Numbered from the stretch's first letter, positions 8,328 through 17,539 are shown. The stretch: DNA of 64,000 nt from Arthrobacter sp. Bz4 (GCF_003075455.1 NZ_QDAE01000001.1:186001-250000), one strand, 5' to 3'. A program made the numbers and translations. The notes: generated by a model from the sequence alone, not told the origin.

Positions 8328-9930
8328 TAACCCGCCCCAACTGCTCCCGCACAACGGCAGCCAGCCGCTCCGACTCGGCGAACTGCTCAAACAGCTCAGC
8401 CGACAGCCGGGCGATCTTCTCCTCGATCGGCTCGCCGTCGTCTTCAACATCGGCCGCGCCGACATATCGACCAGGAGTCAGCGCATAGTCGGCCGCCTTG
8501 ATCCCCGCCAACGGGACAGACTTGCAGAACCCTGCGACGTCGTCGTATTCGATGCCCGACCCCTGAGCAGACGCTGACCCGCGCCACACGTGATAGGTCT
8601 CGGCGATCTTTGCGATGTCCTCGTCCGCGAGAGCACGCTCGGCACGGTCCACCAGGTAACCCAGGTTCCGCGCGTCGATGAAGAGCACCTCACCCGATCG
8701 GTCGACGGCTCCGGACGACTTGTCCTTCGCAAAGAACCACAGACACACCGGGATGCCGGTGCTCCGGAACAGCTGGGTGGGGAGCGCGACCATGCAGGAG
8801 ACCAGATCCGCCTCGACCAACTGCGCACGGATGTCACCCTCGCCGCCGGAATTCGACGACATGGACCCGTTAGCCATCACCACACCGGCGCTGCCACCCG
8901 GGGCGAGCTTCGAGATGATGTGCTGGATCCACGCATAGTTGGCATTGCCCACCGGCGGGACGCCGTACTTCCAGCGGGGATCACTTTCGGAGCGGGCCCA
9001 ATCCTTGATGTTGAAGGGCGGGTTGGCCATGATGAAGTCGGCCTGCAGATCCGGGTGCTGGTCACGCGCGAACGTGTCACCCCAACGGCTGGCCAGGTTA
9101 CCGTTCAGGCCGTGAATGGCAAGGTTCATCTTCGCCATCCGCCAGGTGCGCTCGTTCAGCTCCTGCCCGTAGACGGAGATGCTCGAACCCTCCTTGTTGT
9201 GCGACTCCAAGAACTTCTCGGTCTGCACAAACATGCCACCCGACCCACAGCACGGGTCGTACACGCGCCCGTGATCGGGCTCCAGCACCTCGACCAGCAC
9301 CCGGACGACGTCGGCCGGCGTGTAGAACTCCCCGCCCCGCTTTCCTTCGGCCTTCGCGAACTTCTCAAGGAAATACTCGTAGACCTCACCGAGGAGGTCG
9401 CGGGCCTTCGTAGCACCCTGCCCGGTAAACCGCGCTGAGTTGAAGAGGTCCAGTAGTTCACCAAGACGACGCTGGTCGATGTTGTCCCGGTTGAAGATCC
9501 GCGGCAGCGTTGCCGCGAGCGACGGGTTGGCGCCCATGACGGCGTCCATCGCGTCGTCGATCAACTCGCCAATGGTCTTGGCCGCTTCGCCGGCCGCCGC
9601 CTGCGTCCCCTTGGCGTTCTGCGCCAGATAGGTCCACCGTGCCTGCGTCGGTACCCAGAACACGCCCCGCCCGGTGTACTCGTCGACGTCGTCGATCATC
9701 TGCGCAATCTGATCCTCGCCGAACCCGTCGGCGCCAAGTTCAACCCGGATCTGCTCCCGGCGTTCGTCGAACGCGTCCGAAACGTACTTCAGGAACACCA
9801 GTCCCAGGATCACATCCTTGTACTGGGATGCGTCCATGGAGCCGCGCAGCTTGTCGGCCGCCTTCCACAGGGTGTCCTTGAGTTCCTTCATGGTGGACGG
9901 CAGGGCGTCCACCTTCACTTTCGGGGGCAC
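8320..9930 (-). CDS. hsdM: Type I restriction-modification DNA methyltransferase subunit (HsdM)
   Basis: The N6-adenine methyltransferase of the type I complex, 536 residues. An N-terminal helical domain (KLRGSMDASQYKDVILGLVFLK) precedes the AdoMet-binding motif I, DPCCGSGG (225-232), and the catalytic NPPF (303-306). I chose GTG at 9930 because AAGGA precedes it and because the frame further upstream lies inside the neighbouring gene. Its start overlaps the upstream methylase-like gene by 16 bases and its stop overlaps hsdS by eight, so all three genes are read as one coupled unit. All catalytic residues are present. Confidence 0.94.
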   Translation of the reverse strand: MPPKVKVDALPSTMKELKDTLWKAADKLRGSMDASQYKDVILGLVFLKYVSDAFDERREQIRVELGADGFGEDQIAQMIDDVDEYTGRGVFWVPTQARWTYLAQNAKGTQAAAGEAAKTIGELIDDAMDAVMGANPSLAATLPRIFNRDNIDQRRLGELLDLFNSARFTGQGATKARDLLGEVYEYFLEKFAKAEGKRGGEFYTPADVVRVLVEVLEPDHGRVYDPCCGSGGMFVQTEKFLESHNKEGSSISVYGQELNERTWRMAKMNLAIHGLNGNLASRWGDTFARDQHPDLQADFIMANPPFNIKDWARSESDPRWKYGVPPVGNANYAWIQHIISKLAPGGSAGVVMANGSMSSNSGGEGDIRAQLVEADLVSCMVALPTQLFRSTGIPVCLWFFAKDKSSGAVDRSGEVLFIDARNLGYLVDRAERALADEDIAKIAETYHVWRGSASAQGSGIEYDDVAGFCKSVPLAGIKAADYALTPGRYVGAADVEDDGEPIEEKIARLSAELFEQFAESERLAAVVREQLGRVNV

Positions 9931-11990
9931 TGGGGTGTTCCTTCCATCGGGGCGGCGGGGGTGTGTTCGCCGAGGGTCACGGTGTTGCTGGCTACGCCGT
10001 CCATGATCAGCGTAGCGAGTTGAGTGAGTTGATTGACGCGTTCGAGTGCGGCGAGCCGCTCCTGCTCGACGGCGTCGAGCGTGCGCCTGAGAAGATCCCG
10101 CTGGTCGACGTCGACCGCGCGGACTGTCCACGACCTCCACCTCCGTGCTGTCGGCGGCTGGCTGTTGATGTCGTCGGCGAGCAGCCCCGCTACCAGTCCC
10201 AGCTGACCTCTACTGGTTTGTCCCTCACCGACAATCCTGAGGATGCGGGCTGGGTACGCGACGACGGCTGCGCCGTCGGGATCCACGAGAGCGACGGGCC
10301 TCGGTCCCGTGCAGAAGACGACGTCGCCCGGCTCGGTGAGTCGGCCGGCCGGGTAGTGGGCAGAGAACCGGAACCGGTCCATCACTGCTGGTGGCTCCCC
10401 GTCGAAGAGCGACCCGGCGGTGATCACTGTGACGGCACCGGGCGAGCCGGGGTCGCCAGCGCGAAGATCTGCTGCCTCGATTCGGTTCCCGGGGAGGTAA
10501 ACGACCGCGCCGGCGTCGGCCAGGTCTCCTAGAACCCTCTCGACCGGGCTCTCCGGTTTCTTCGTTGGGATCACCTGCACATCCAGACTCCGAACGGTTT
10601 CCGGCTGTTCGAGTAATGACAGGAGGTTCTCGACGTGTAACACCGCGTCAGCTGGCTGAGCGGTCCTGTTGCGTGGAAGTGGCCGAGCCTTGACCAGCGA
10701 ACCGCGGGCTGCGAGCATCGACGACGTCCTCACCAGCCGCGCGAACCGAAACGAATGCTTCTCCACCGACCGCCGGTTGCCCATCGCAGCGGCGAGATCG
10801 CTGATCAGATCCTCGATGTCCGTTGTGGACAGGGATGTTCCGGAGAGGTCGGACACCATCGTCCACCGATCGGCCAAAGCCACCTCGGCATGTGCGGGGC
10901 CGAGTACCCACAAGGCCATCGCCTGGCGGGGCTTCGAGGTGAGCAAACCTTGAGGCAAGCGGACGACGGCGCGCAGTCGCCCCGTGCGCAAAATGGCTGA
11001 CCGGACGGCTTCGCTCTCCCCCGCCGCGCCCTCCACGCTCAACGCATCACAGAGCGCACTTGCGGGGCCAAATGCTACGGCGCGGTCATCATCGGTGAGC
11101 CGGAGACATATCTTGTCGATGGCGTTCAGGATCGTAACGTCGCCAGGGTCCTGGTTACCTGCGTGAGGAAACTGGGCCAGGTGAAGTGCTGAAGAGCGCT
11201 GGCCAACGGGGCCGGCGTCGTCGTCAATTGCCTCAAGCACCAGGCCATGAGTGTGGAGACGCCGCAAACCGCGCCGAGATGCTGCCGTGTCGAATCCGCC
11301 CCAGGCGAGGGCGCACCGGACAGTCCCGTAACCCTCACTCAGCTTCAGGAGAATGTCGCTGCTCCCCGGCGAGTGATCCACAACCAGCCGTGATCCATCT
11401 CGCGAGCCGAGCAGCGCGGCCACCGCGGCAGCCACCAGGCTGACGGCGTCTCGGTGAATTTCTCCACCCTGCAGCCCGAGCCTCCGCTCGGAGGTGAGCA
11501 GCAGGTCGAATGCGGCCGCCGGGCTGTAGGCTGCGTCCGCCAGTGCGTCTGCCGTCGCTGCGAGGAAGGCCAGCTGGTCGCCGGTCGCTTCCATTTCGCG
11601 ATAGAGGCTTTGGTTATGCGGATCGTGGTCGTCAGCCAAATCCAGCAGTTCGGCATTGGATAGACCGCTCAGTCGCTCACCGCTCAGAACCTTCAGGCAC
11701 AGGAGGGCCGTCAACGCGTCAGTCCCTGACTGGTCGGCAGCTATGCCCGTGCGAAATGCGTCGGCGTCGAGATGAGCGGAGGGATTGTTGCCGCGACCGG
11801 TGTCGTGGAGCCACCGACCAATCTCAGCGGGGTCGAATGCCGGTTGGCTTGATGAGCTGTCGGTAGGCGCTGGAAAAGGTAGATCGGCATCTCGGTAGCG
11901 TCGTCGCCACATGGAGACCACCGGACGTGCAACCTGGGCCAGACGAGCCACATCGGCAAGGGACATATCGGTCTCGGTCATCTTCGGCAT
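9915..11990 (-). CDS. HTH protein with degenerate N6-methylase-like and specificity-like regions
   Basis: A 691-residue protein encoded ahead of hsdM. Residues 8-31 form a helix-turn-helix (MSLADVARLAQVARPVVSMW), followed by FDPAEIGRWL. Residues 200-370 follow the layout of N-6 DNA methylases: VVDHSPGSSDIL sits where motif I (DPxxGSG) belongs, and GRLRAVVRLPQGLL...QAMALWVLGP matches the hsdM stretch VALPTQLFRSTGIPVCLWFF. The NPPF/Y catalytic motif is absent and motif I has lost its second glycine, so methylation is unlikely. Residues 515-590 (ITAGSLFD, then EPGDVVFCTGPRPVALVD) and the helical tail 620-665 resemble an HsdS half. The ATG has GGAGG four bases upstream. Coupling to hsdM suggests a partner or regulator of the type I complex; the function is not known. 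Confidence 0.75.
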   Translation of the reverse strand: MPKMTETDMSLADVARLAQVARPVVSMWRRRYRDADLPFPAPTDSSSSQPAFDPAEIGRWLHDTGRGNNPSAHLDADAFRTGIAADQSGTDALTALLCLKVLSGERLSGLSNAELLDLADDHDPHNQSLYREMEATGDQLAFLAATADALADAAYSPAAAFDLLLTSERRLGLQGGEIHRDAVSLVAAAVAALLGSRDGSRLVVDHSPGSSDILLKLSEGYGTVRCALAWGGFDTAASRRGLRRLHTHGLVLEAIDDDAGPVGQRSSALHLAQFPHAGNQDPGDVTILNAIDKICLRLTDDDRAVAFGPASALCDALSVEGAAGESEAVRSAILRTGRLRAVVRLPQGLLTSKPRQAMALWVLGPAHAEVALADRWTMVSDLSGTSLSTTDIEDLISDLAAAMGNRRSVEKHSFRFARLVRTSSMLAARGSLVKARPLPRNRTAQPADAVLHVENLLSLLEQPETVRSLDVQVIPTKKPESPVERVLGDLADAGAVVYLPGNRIEAADLRAGDPGSPGAVTVITAGSLFDGEPPAVMDRFRFSAHYPAGRLTEPGDVVFCTGPRPVALVDPDGAAVVAYPARILRIVGEGQTSRGQLGLVAGLLADDINSQPPTARRWRSWTVRAVDVDQRDLLRRTLDAVEQERLAALERVNQLTQLATLIMDGVASNTVTLGEHTPAAPMEGTPQCPRK

Positions 11991-12157
11991 GCCTCCTCCT
12001 TTATCCGCGGTTCTGGGATCTGACCCTACCTGTTGTTCGACGCAATCTAGAGCATTTGTTGATAACGGGGGTTATCGCATTCAAACGGCTCTGGATGTGG
12101 GGAGTGACCGTAGCGTTCATTTCCACAAGCACCATGACCTCCCATGAAAGGACTGCC

Positions 12158-12439
12158 ATGAAGTACATTCGCCAGATTCATTTGGATAGCCCCGGCACAA
12201 GAAGCGAGCACATCTCCCGGGTCAACCACTCGGATACCCCTACCGGCTCGCTGTCCGAATCCTCCAGGACGAAGATCGTGCAGCAGATCACGGCTGGTAC
12301 TGAAACCTACCAAAGCCGTAACTCGAACGGCGCGCAGGCCCCGGTGGTGGTGCGAACCAGCGGACTGGGAACCAAGTACATCGCGACTGTCAGCGACGGC
12401 CGCGAGACCAACAATCTGCTGAGTCTTCCCAAGTACTAA
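12158..12439 (+). CDS. DUF3892 domain-containing protein
   Basis: A 93-residue protein. It begins MKYIRQIHLD after an AAAGGA ribosome site six bases upstream of the ATG at 12158 and ends with NNLLSLPKY, the characteristic C terminus of DUF3892, which also carries the YIAT/DG pattern seen here. The family is small, cytoplasmic and of unknown function. The frame extends further upstream but without a ribosome site. A strong hairpin follows the stop, so it is probably a single-gene transcript diverging from the methylase-like gene. Confidence 0.75.
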   Translation: MKYIRQIHLDSPGTRSEHISRVNHSDTPTGSLSESSRTKIVQQITAGTETYQSRNSNGAQAPVVVRTSGLGTKYIATVSDGRETNNLLSLPKY

Positions 12440-12454
12440 GCAAACCCACAGTCT

Positions 12455-12490
12455 GCGGTTGGAAGCGGCATGGGGGCCGCTTCCAACCGC
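12455..12490 (+). terminator. Perfect 15-bp hairpin after the DUF3892 gene
   Basis: Bases 12455-12469 and 12476-12490 are exact reverse complements around a six-base loop. The stem begins 15 bases after the DUF3892 stop. No T run follows it, so termination efficiency is uncertain. Confidence 0.65.
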
Positions 12491-12527
12491 TCCCTACTTG
12501 TCACCAACCTCTTCAGAAGGATCTTCA

Positions 12528-13256
12528 ATGAAAAAGAACTTGGCAATCTACGCAGTCGGCCTACTCGCCCTTACCGGCTGTTCAAACGCGGCGTCCGATC
12601 CGGTGGAGACGCCGGAGACGGCCGCGACGAGCTCGACCGCCCCGGTCGAGTCCACTCCGTCATCGGATGATGCGGCGGCGCCGTCGGCAGCCGGGACCGA
12701 GACCGGGTCCGCGACGCCGTCGCCGTCGCCTGAGGAGACTGAGGAGGCTGAGGAGGCTGAGGAGGCTGAGGAGGCTGAGGAGGCTGAGGAGGCTGAGGAG
12801 CCCGAGACTAGCGACAGGGGAAACCTGGTCAAGGACGTCGGTGAGCCTGCAGGCATCTTCAATACCAATGACCGCAGCACGAACGTCATCGACTTCACCG
12901 TGACGTCGATCGCCCCAGCCAAGTGCACCGAAGAGTACGCTCAGCCGCCGATTAACGGTCACTACCTAGCAGTGCAACTCGATGTCGAAACCCAGCCAGA
13001 GTTGAAAGATGAACTCGGCGGCAGCTTCTACGCTGACGCTGGAGCCTGGAAGTTCATTCAAGCCGACGGAACCACGTTCAACGGCATGTTGTTTGGCAAC
13101 TCCTACGGCTGCCTGCCAGAGACCGCCATTTTGCCGCAGTCAATCGGCCCCGGCGAGACAGCTTCCGGAACGGTTCTCCTCGATGTCCCCGCGCTGGAGG
13201 GAACGCTGGTGTTGTCCTATCTGGGCGAAGACGCCTGGGAATGGGTCATCCCCTAA
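12528..13256 (+). CDS. Repeat-containing lipoprotein with a C-terminal DUF4352-like domain
   Basis: A secreted, lipid-anchored protein of 242 residues. The ATG at 12528 follows an AGAAGGA ribosome site. Its N terminus, MKKNLAIYAVGLLALTGCSN, has a charged start, a hydrophobic core and a lipobox (LTGC) with the cysteine at residue 18. A low-complexity linker rich in T, S, E and A contains six EEA repeats. From about residue 105 an immunoglobulin-like region starts (VGEPAGIF, then NGHYLAVQLDVET), similar in pattern to DUF4352-type domains of actinobacterial lipoproteins. The ligand or role is unknown. The linker probably lifts the domain through the cell wall. Confidence 0.78.
   Translation: MKKNLAIYAVGLLALTGCSNAASDPVETPETAATSSTAPVESTPSSDDAAAPSAAGTETGSATPSPSPEETEEAEEAEEAEEAEEAEEAEEPETSDRGNLVKDVGEPAGIFNTNDRSTNVIDFTVTSIAPAKCTEEYAQPPINGHYLAVQLDVETQPELKDELGGSFYADAGAWKFIQADGTTFNGMLFGNSYGCLPETAILPQSIGPGETASGTVLLDVPALEGTLVLSYLGEDAWEWVIP
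12741..12794. repeat. Six perfect 9-bp tandem repeats inside the lipoprotein gene
   Basis: The unit GAGGAGGCT is repeated six times, flanked by one diverged copy on each side (12732-12740 and 12795-12803). Each unit encodes Glu-Glu-Ala, so copy-number change by slippage would keep the frame and only alter linker length. Confidence 0.95.
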
Positions 13257-13345
13257 CCTCCAGGATGACTCGTCCCCACAAGCTCCCACACAAAACGGTG
13301 AGCAGCTTTTGGGGCCAGCTAACGCCGTCTAGCTCTGCCGTGATC

Positions 13346-13382
13346 CGGCCGAAAAAATTGGTTAAAACTTTTTTTCCGGAGC
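13346..13382 (+). terminator. Possible A/T-rich hairpin between the lipoprotein and HNH genes
   Basis: A CCGAAAAAA arm can pair imperfectly with a TTTTTTTCCGG arm across about 12 bases. The T run is in the right place for a terminator of the lipoprotein gene, but pairing is weak. Confidence 0.3.
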
Positions 13383-13429
13383 TCTTCCACGGACCTCATT
13401 TTGTCAGAGGCAGATGATGGAATGGAGGT

Positions 13430-14947
13430 ATGAAAAGCAGTAAAGCTTCTTCTACCGGACCGGGATTCTCTCCCGAATTCGGCGCGGGTTTGGCCTCCAA
13501 CGGCGGGTCTGCGGATACATCCGCGGGGACTTCGGGGGCCACTGCGACTGCGGGGACTGCGACCGGGTACGGTCCCGGCGGTCCTCTGAGTGTCGAAGCG
13601 ATATGGACGGCTCCCGTGGCTGACACCGTCCCTGACTCAACGGACGCCCAGTCGCCGGACACCCAGTCGCCGGATGCCCAGCCGGAAGATACCCGGGCGT
13701 TGGCGGGCTGGCTGGGGTTAACTGCGGTCGGTGAGCTGGATGGGGCTCAGGCGTTGGATGCGTTGAAGGACGTCAACAGGGCGAGGTCCTGGCTCGATGC
13801 GCAGGAAGCGAAGATCGCCACTCGCCTCCTTGACCTGACCACCGAATCGATGGGCCCCGCTGGCCGCCTCGGGTATGCCCGGACACTGACGGAGTCAGAA
13901 GTTGGAGCCGCCCTGCATCTGCCGGAGCGGACCGCCGGGGCCCTGATCGAACACAGCGAACTCCTGACCCGCCATTATCGGGTGGCTCTGGCCGCCCTTG
14001 AGGACGGGAGGCTATCGAGGCGGCATGCCTGGGCCGTAGTCGAAGAGGCCACCAGTATCCCGGACGCCGCGCCCGAGGTATTGGCGGCATTCGAAAACCG
14101 GCTGGTCGACATGGCGTGCAAAACCACTGTGAGTAGGTTCTGCTATCAGGCCAGACGGCTACGCGAGCAACTGCACCCCGAATCCACCACCACTCGGCAT
14201 AAGAAGGCCGTCGAGGGTCGGTTGCTACAACTAACTCCTGCGTATGACGGGATGGCGTGGCTTGAAGCGTATCTGCCTGTAGAACAAGCCGCAGGGATCT
14301 TCCATCGGGTCGACACCGCCGCCCGCAACCTCCAGGGACCGGATGAGCCCCGGACCCTCACCCAGTTGCGAGCTGACGTGTTTGCTGACGTCCTCACCAG
14401 CTCCGGCCCGGGCGCCGATCAAGCCGGTGGAGCCAGCTATCAGGGCGTCCAGGCGAAAGTGTTTGTCACTGTTCCCGTGATGACCCTCCTTGGCGGGGAT
14501 GTACCGGGAGAACTTGAAGGGTATGGGCCCATCAACCCCGACCTGGCCCGCAAACTCGCGGGGCATGCGCCGTCGTTCACCCGAATCCTCACCCACCCCT
14601 TCACCGGGGCGCGCCTCGGGGCCGATGCCACCACCTATCGGGTGCCGAAGGACCTGCGAGACAGCATCAGAGTGCGGGATCGGACGTGTCGGCATCCAGG
14701 CTGCAACCGGTTGGCAGTGTTTTGCGAACTCGACCATACAAAACCCTGGGCCAACGGTGGAAAGACCAGCTACGGCAACCTCGCCGCCTTGTGCAAACGT
14801 CACCACCGGCTCAAATCCGAAGGCTACTGGCACTATCGACAACCCGAACCGGGGACCATCATCGCCATCTCACCGGCAGGCGAAACCTACATCACCCGGC
14901 CGGACCCACCACCGGCACCGCCGGCACCAGACCCGGCACCGTTCTAA
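13430..14947 (+). CDS. HNH endonuclease with DUF222 (13E12-repeat family)
   Basis: A 505-residue member of the actinobacterial DUF222/HNH family. A variable Pro/Gly/Thr-rich N terminus (about 1-75) precedes the helical DUF222 region (GELDGAQALDAL onward), and a C-terminal HNH nuclease fold has zinc ligands CRHPGC, the catalytic ELDH (near 433) and NLAALCKRHH (near 450). These proteins are multicopy in Arthrobacter and mycobacteria and their biological target is not established. GGAGG lies only one base before the ATG, so the true start may be slightly downstream. It is flanked by intergenic repeats and by the glycerol operon terminator. Confidence 0.85.
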   Translation: MKSSKASSTGPGFSPEFGAGLASNGGSADTSAGTSGATATAGTATGYGPGGPLSVEAIWTAPVADTVPDSTDAQSPDTQSPDAQPEDTRALAGWLGLTAVGELDGAQALDALKDVNRARSWLDAQEAKIATRLLDLTTESMGPAGRLGYARTLTESEVGAALHLPERTAGALIEHSELLTRHYRVALAALEDGRLSRRHAWAVVEEATSIPDAAPEVLAAFENRLVDMACKTTVSRFCYQARRLREQLHPESTTTRHKKAVEGRLLQLTPAYDGMAWLEAYLPVEQAAGIFHRVDTAARNLQGPDEPRTLTQLRADVFADVLTSSGPGADQAGGASYQGVQAKVFVTVPVMTLLGGDVPGELEGYGPINPDLARKLAGHAPSFTRILTHPFTGARLGADATTYRVPKDLRDSIRVRDRTCRHPGCNRLAVFCELDHTKPWANGGKTSYGNLAALCKRHHRLKSEGYWHYRQPEPGTIIAISPAGETYITRPDPPPAPPAPDPAPF

Positions 14948-15032
14948 CCGCGCCGGCCGTGCTGAAAAAGTGCCGTCGAGGCGTTAGCTCTGGAGACTCG
15001 AAAATGCCGTCGGCCCGCCACAGCAAGCTACT

Positions 15033-15086
15033 CGGCGGAGGTTCTGATCGGCGGAAGTACTGACCGGCTAAAGGTGAGGTACCGAC
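15033..15086. repeat. Degenerate short tandem repeats between HNH gene and glpK
   Basis: Two adjacent 16-base units (15033-15048 and 15049-15064), CGGCGGAGGTTCTGAT and CGGCGGAAGTACTGAC, are followed by a longer related copy that begins CGGC and ends ACCGAC. No gene lies here. Confidence 0.6.
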
Positions 15087-15099
15087 CGGCCGATCACGC

Positions 15100-15143
15100 G
15101 GAAGGGGCGGTGACCATCCTTTCGGATAGCCACCGCCCCTTCC
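15100..15143 (-). terminator. Terminator of the glycerol operon (after glpK)
   Basis: A 13-bp perfect stem (15100-15112 with 15131-15143) encloses a smaller ATCC/GGAT stem. It sits 27 bases past the glpK stop. It is long and GC-rich, and could also stop transcription from the convergent HNH gene. Confidence 0.75.
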
Positions 15144-15169
15144 AGTCAAGCCTGGAGTGAAAGTAGGGC

Positions 15170-16684
15170 TTACTTCACGTCCTCGTCAACCCAGTCGAAC
15201 GTCCGGGTGACAGCCTTCTTCCAGAGCCGCAACTGGCGGTCGCGCTCCCCCACATCCATGGACGGCGTCCAGCGCTTGTCCTCGGCCCAGTTGGTAGCCA
15301 ACTCGTCGGTGTCCTTCCAGAAACCCACCGCCAGACCTGCCGCATAGGCTGCGCCCAACGCTGTGGTCTCAGTGACCTTCGGCCGGATCACCGGGATACC
15401 GAGGATGTCGGACTGGAACTGCATCAGCGCGTCGTTGGCGACCATACCGCCGTCAACCCGCAGGTCCTCCATATCCACTCCCGAATCAGCGTTCGCCGCG
15501 TCCAGCACCTCGCGGGTCTGGAACGCGGTGGCTTCGAGGGCGGCCCGCGCGATGTGCCCCTTGTTCACGAATCGGGTGAGACCCACAATGGCGCCGCGGG
15601 CTTCGCCGCGCCAGTACGGTGCAAACAGGCCGGAGAACGCTGGCACGATGTAGACCCCGCCGTTGTCCTCGACCGTTCTGGCAAGCTCCTCCACCTCGGG
15701 AGCCGACTTGATGATGCCGAGGTTGTCCCGCAGCCACTGGATCAGCGACCCGGTCACAGCGATCGAGCCTTCCAGCGCGTAGACGGCCTTGGCGTCGCCG
15801 AGCTTGTAGCAAACGGTGGTCAACAGACCATTCTTCGAGTGAACAATCTCCTCACCGGTGTTGACGATCATGAAGTTACCGGTGCCGTAGGTGTTCTTGG
15901 CGCCGCCCTTCTCGAACGCCGCCTGACCGAACGTTGCCGCCTGCTGGTCGCCCAGGATGCCGGCAACCGGCACCTCGCGCAGCAGCTGGGAGGTGTGGAC
16001 GGTCCCATAGACCTCGGAGGAGGACTTGATCTCCGGCATCATGGACCGCGGCACACCAAAGGCCTCAAGGATTCCGTCGTCCCAGGACAGGGTCTCCAGA
16101 TCCATGAACATGGTCCGCGAGGCATTGGTGACATCGGTGATGTGCACGCCGCCGTCGGTGCCGCCGGTGAGGTTCCAGGTGACCCACGAGTCGGTGTTTC
16201 CGAAGATCAGATCGCCGGCCTCAGCCTTGGCCCGGGCGCCCTCGACGTTGTCCAGGATCCACTTGATCTTGGTGCCCGAGAAATAGGTGGCCAGCGGCAG
16301 CCCGACCTTCTGCTTGAACCGGTCCGGTCCCCCATCAGCCGCCAGCTCGTCAACGATCGACTGGGTCCGGGTATCCTGCCAGACAATCGCGTTGTAGACC
16401 GGCTGTCCGGTCGTCTTGTCCCAGACCACAGCAGTTTCACGCTGATTGGTGATGCCGACGGCGGCAATATCGTGACGGGTCAGGTTGGCCTTCGACAAGG
16501 CGTTGCCGATAACCTCCCTGGTGTTGTTCCAGATCTCCAGGGGATCATGCTCGACCCAGCCGGCCTTGGGGAAAATCTGTTCGTGTTCCTTCTGGCCGGA
16601 GGACACAATGTCCCCGCTGTGATCAAAGACGATCGCCCGGCTGGAAGTAGTGCCCTGATCAATCGCAATTACATACTTCGACAT
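15170..16684 (-). CDS. glpK: Glycerol kinase
   Basis: Phosphorylates glycerol to sn-glycerol 3-phosphate with ATP, trapping it in the cytoplasm. The 504-residue length is standard. It begins [19 protein letters not shown], the phosphate-binding loop of FGGY kinases, and carries the FGGY pattern around [11 protein letters not shown] and the ATP-binding [14 protein letters not shown] near residue 400. GAGGAG lies seven bases before the ATG. It is the last gene of glpD-glpF-glpK, 108 bases after glpF, and is followed by a strong terminator. Confidence 0.97.
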   Translation of the reverse strand: MSKYVIAIDQGTTSSRAIVFDHSGDIVSSGQKEHEQIFPKAGWVEHDPLEIWNNTREVIGNALSKANLTRHDIAAVGITNQRETAVVWDKTTGQPVYNAIVWQDTRTQSIVDELAADGGPDRFKQKVGLPLATYFSGTKIKWILDNVEGARAKAEAGDLIFGNTDSWVTWNLTGGTDGGVHITDVTNASRTMFMDLETLSWDDGILEAFGVPRSMMPEIKSSSEVYGTVHTSQLLREVPVAGILGDQQAATFGQAAFEKGGAKNTYGTGNFMIVNTGEEIVHSKNGLLTTVCYKLGDAKAVYALEGSIAVTGSLIQWLRDNLGIIKSAPEVEELARTVEDNGGVYIVPAFSGLFAPYWRGEARGAIVGLTRFVNKGHIARAALEATAFQTREVLDAANADSGVDMEDLRVDGGMVANDALMQFQSDILGIPVIRPKVTETTALGAAYAAGLAVGFWKDTDELATNWAEDKRWTPSMDVGERDRQLRLWKKAVTRTFDWVDEDVK

Positions 16685-16732
16685 GTAGTGCTCCTCTTTG
16701 AGTGTTCCGTCGGTGAATGATGCCGGCGCGGA

Positions 16733-16783
16733 CGGTCGTAGGACCGCCCGGCCGGTTGAGTGCTAGCAAGTGATTGCGCTAGC
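16733..16783 (-). terminator. Two small stem-loops between glpF and glpK
   Basis: GCTAGC at 16762-16767 pairs with GCTAGC at 16778-16783, and CGGTC at 16733-16737 pairs with GACCG at 16742-16746. They start ten bases after the glpF stop and could be a partial terminator or an mRNA-processing site that sets the ratio of transporter to kinase. There is no T run. Confidence 0.3.
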
Positions 16784-16792
16784 GGGGCATTG

Positions 16793-17539
16793 CTACCCGG
16801 TAACCGCGGGGAAGGTGACCAACATGGCGACCAGACCGCCGAGAACGCCACCGATCAGTGGACCAACCACTGGAACCCAGGCGTAACCCCAGTCGCTGCC
16901 GCCCTTGCCCTTGATGGGAAGCAATGCGTGGACGATCCTGGGGCCGAGGTCACGGGCTGGGTTGATGGCGTAGCCGGTGGGCCCACCGAGTGACGCACCG
17001 ATGCCGACAACCAGGAGCGCAACCGCCAGCGGGCCGAGGCCCGAGGGCGTGCCAGCAAACGAAATGACCACGAATACCAGCACGAAAGTACCGATGACTT
17101 CAGTAATCACATTCCAGGCATTCGACCGGATCGCTGGTCCGGTGGAGAACACGCCCAGCTTGTTGGCTGGGTCAGGCTCAGCGTCGAAGTGTTGCTTGTA
17201 TGCCAACCAGCAGAAGAAGGCACCAAGCATGGCTCCAATGATCTGCGCAGCAAAATACAGCAGCACGTTCATGAAGGTCTTGTCGATATCGGGGCCGAGC
17301 GCTTCTATATCTGAATTGACGAGCAGGCCGACCGTAACGGCGGGGTTAAGGTGCGCGCCGGATAGGGCCGCCACATAGACGCCAGCAAAGACGCCGAGAC
17401 CCCAGCCGAAGTTCACCATCAAAAATCCGCCATTGTTGCCCTTGGTACCGGCCAGAGCGACGTTGGCAACGACACCTGTACCCAGCAGCAACAGCAGCAT
17501 GGTGCCGAACATTTCGGCAACGAATGCTTCCAGAGACAT
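16793..17539 (-). CDS. glpF: Glycerol uptake facilitator (aquaglyceroporin)
   Basis: A 248-residue MIP-family channel that lets glycerol diffuse into the cell. Six membrane helices and two half-helices can be seen, with both pore motifs present: HLNPAVTVG in the first half and YAINPARDLGPR in the second. The aspartate after the second NPA box (NPARD) is the mark of glycerol facilitators rather than strict water channels. An AGAGGAG ribosome site precedes the ATG at 17539. It lies between glpD and glpK, so uptake and phosphorylation are expressed together. Confidence 0.95.
   Translation of the reverse strand: MSLEAFVAEMFGTMLLLLLGTGVVANVALAGTKGNNGGFLMVNFGWGLGVFAGVYVAALSGAHLNPAVTVGLLVNSDIEALGPDIDKTFMNVLLYFAAQIIGAMLGAFFCWLAYKQHFDAEPDPANKLGVFSTGPAIRSNAWNVITEVIGTFVLVFVVISFAGTPSGLGPLAVALLVVGIGASLGGPTGYAINPARDLGPRIVHALLPIKGKGGSDWGYAWVPVVGPLIGGVLGGLVAMLVTFPAVTG

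Noticed and set aside
12660-12962. Frames of SSASSASS-, LLSLLSL- and RRLRRLR-type repeats on both strands
   Set aside because: All are other readings of the 9-base repeat in the lipoprotein gene.
15554-16720. Long plus-strand frame across glpK
   Set aside because: Shadow of glycerol kinase, which is unmistakable on the minus strand.
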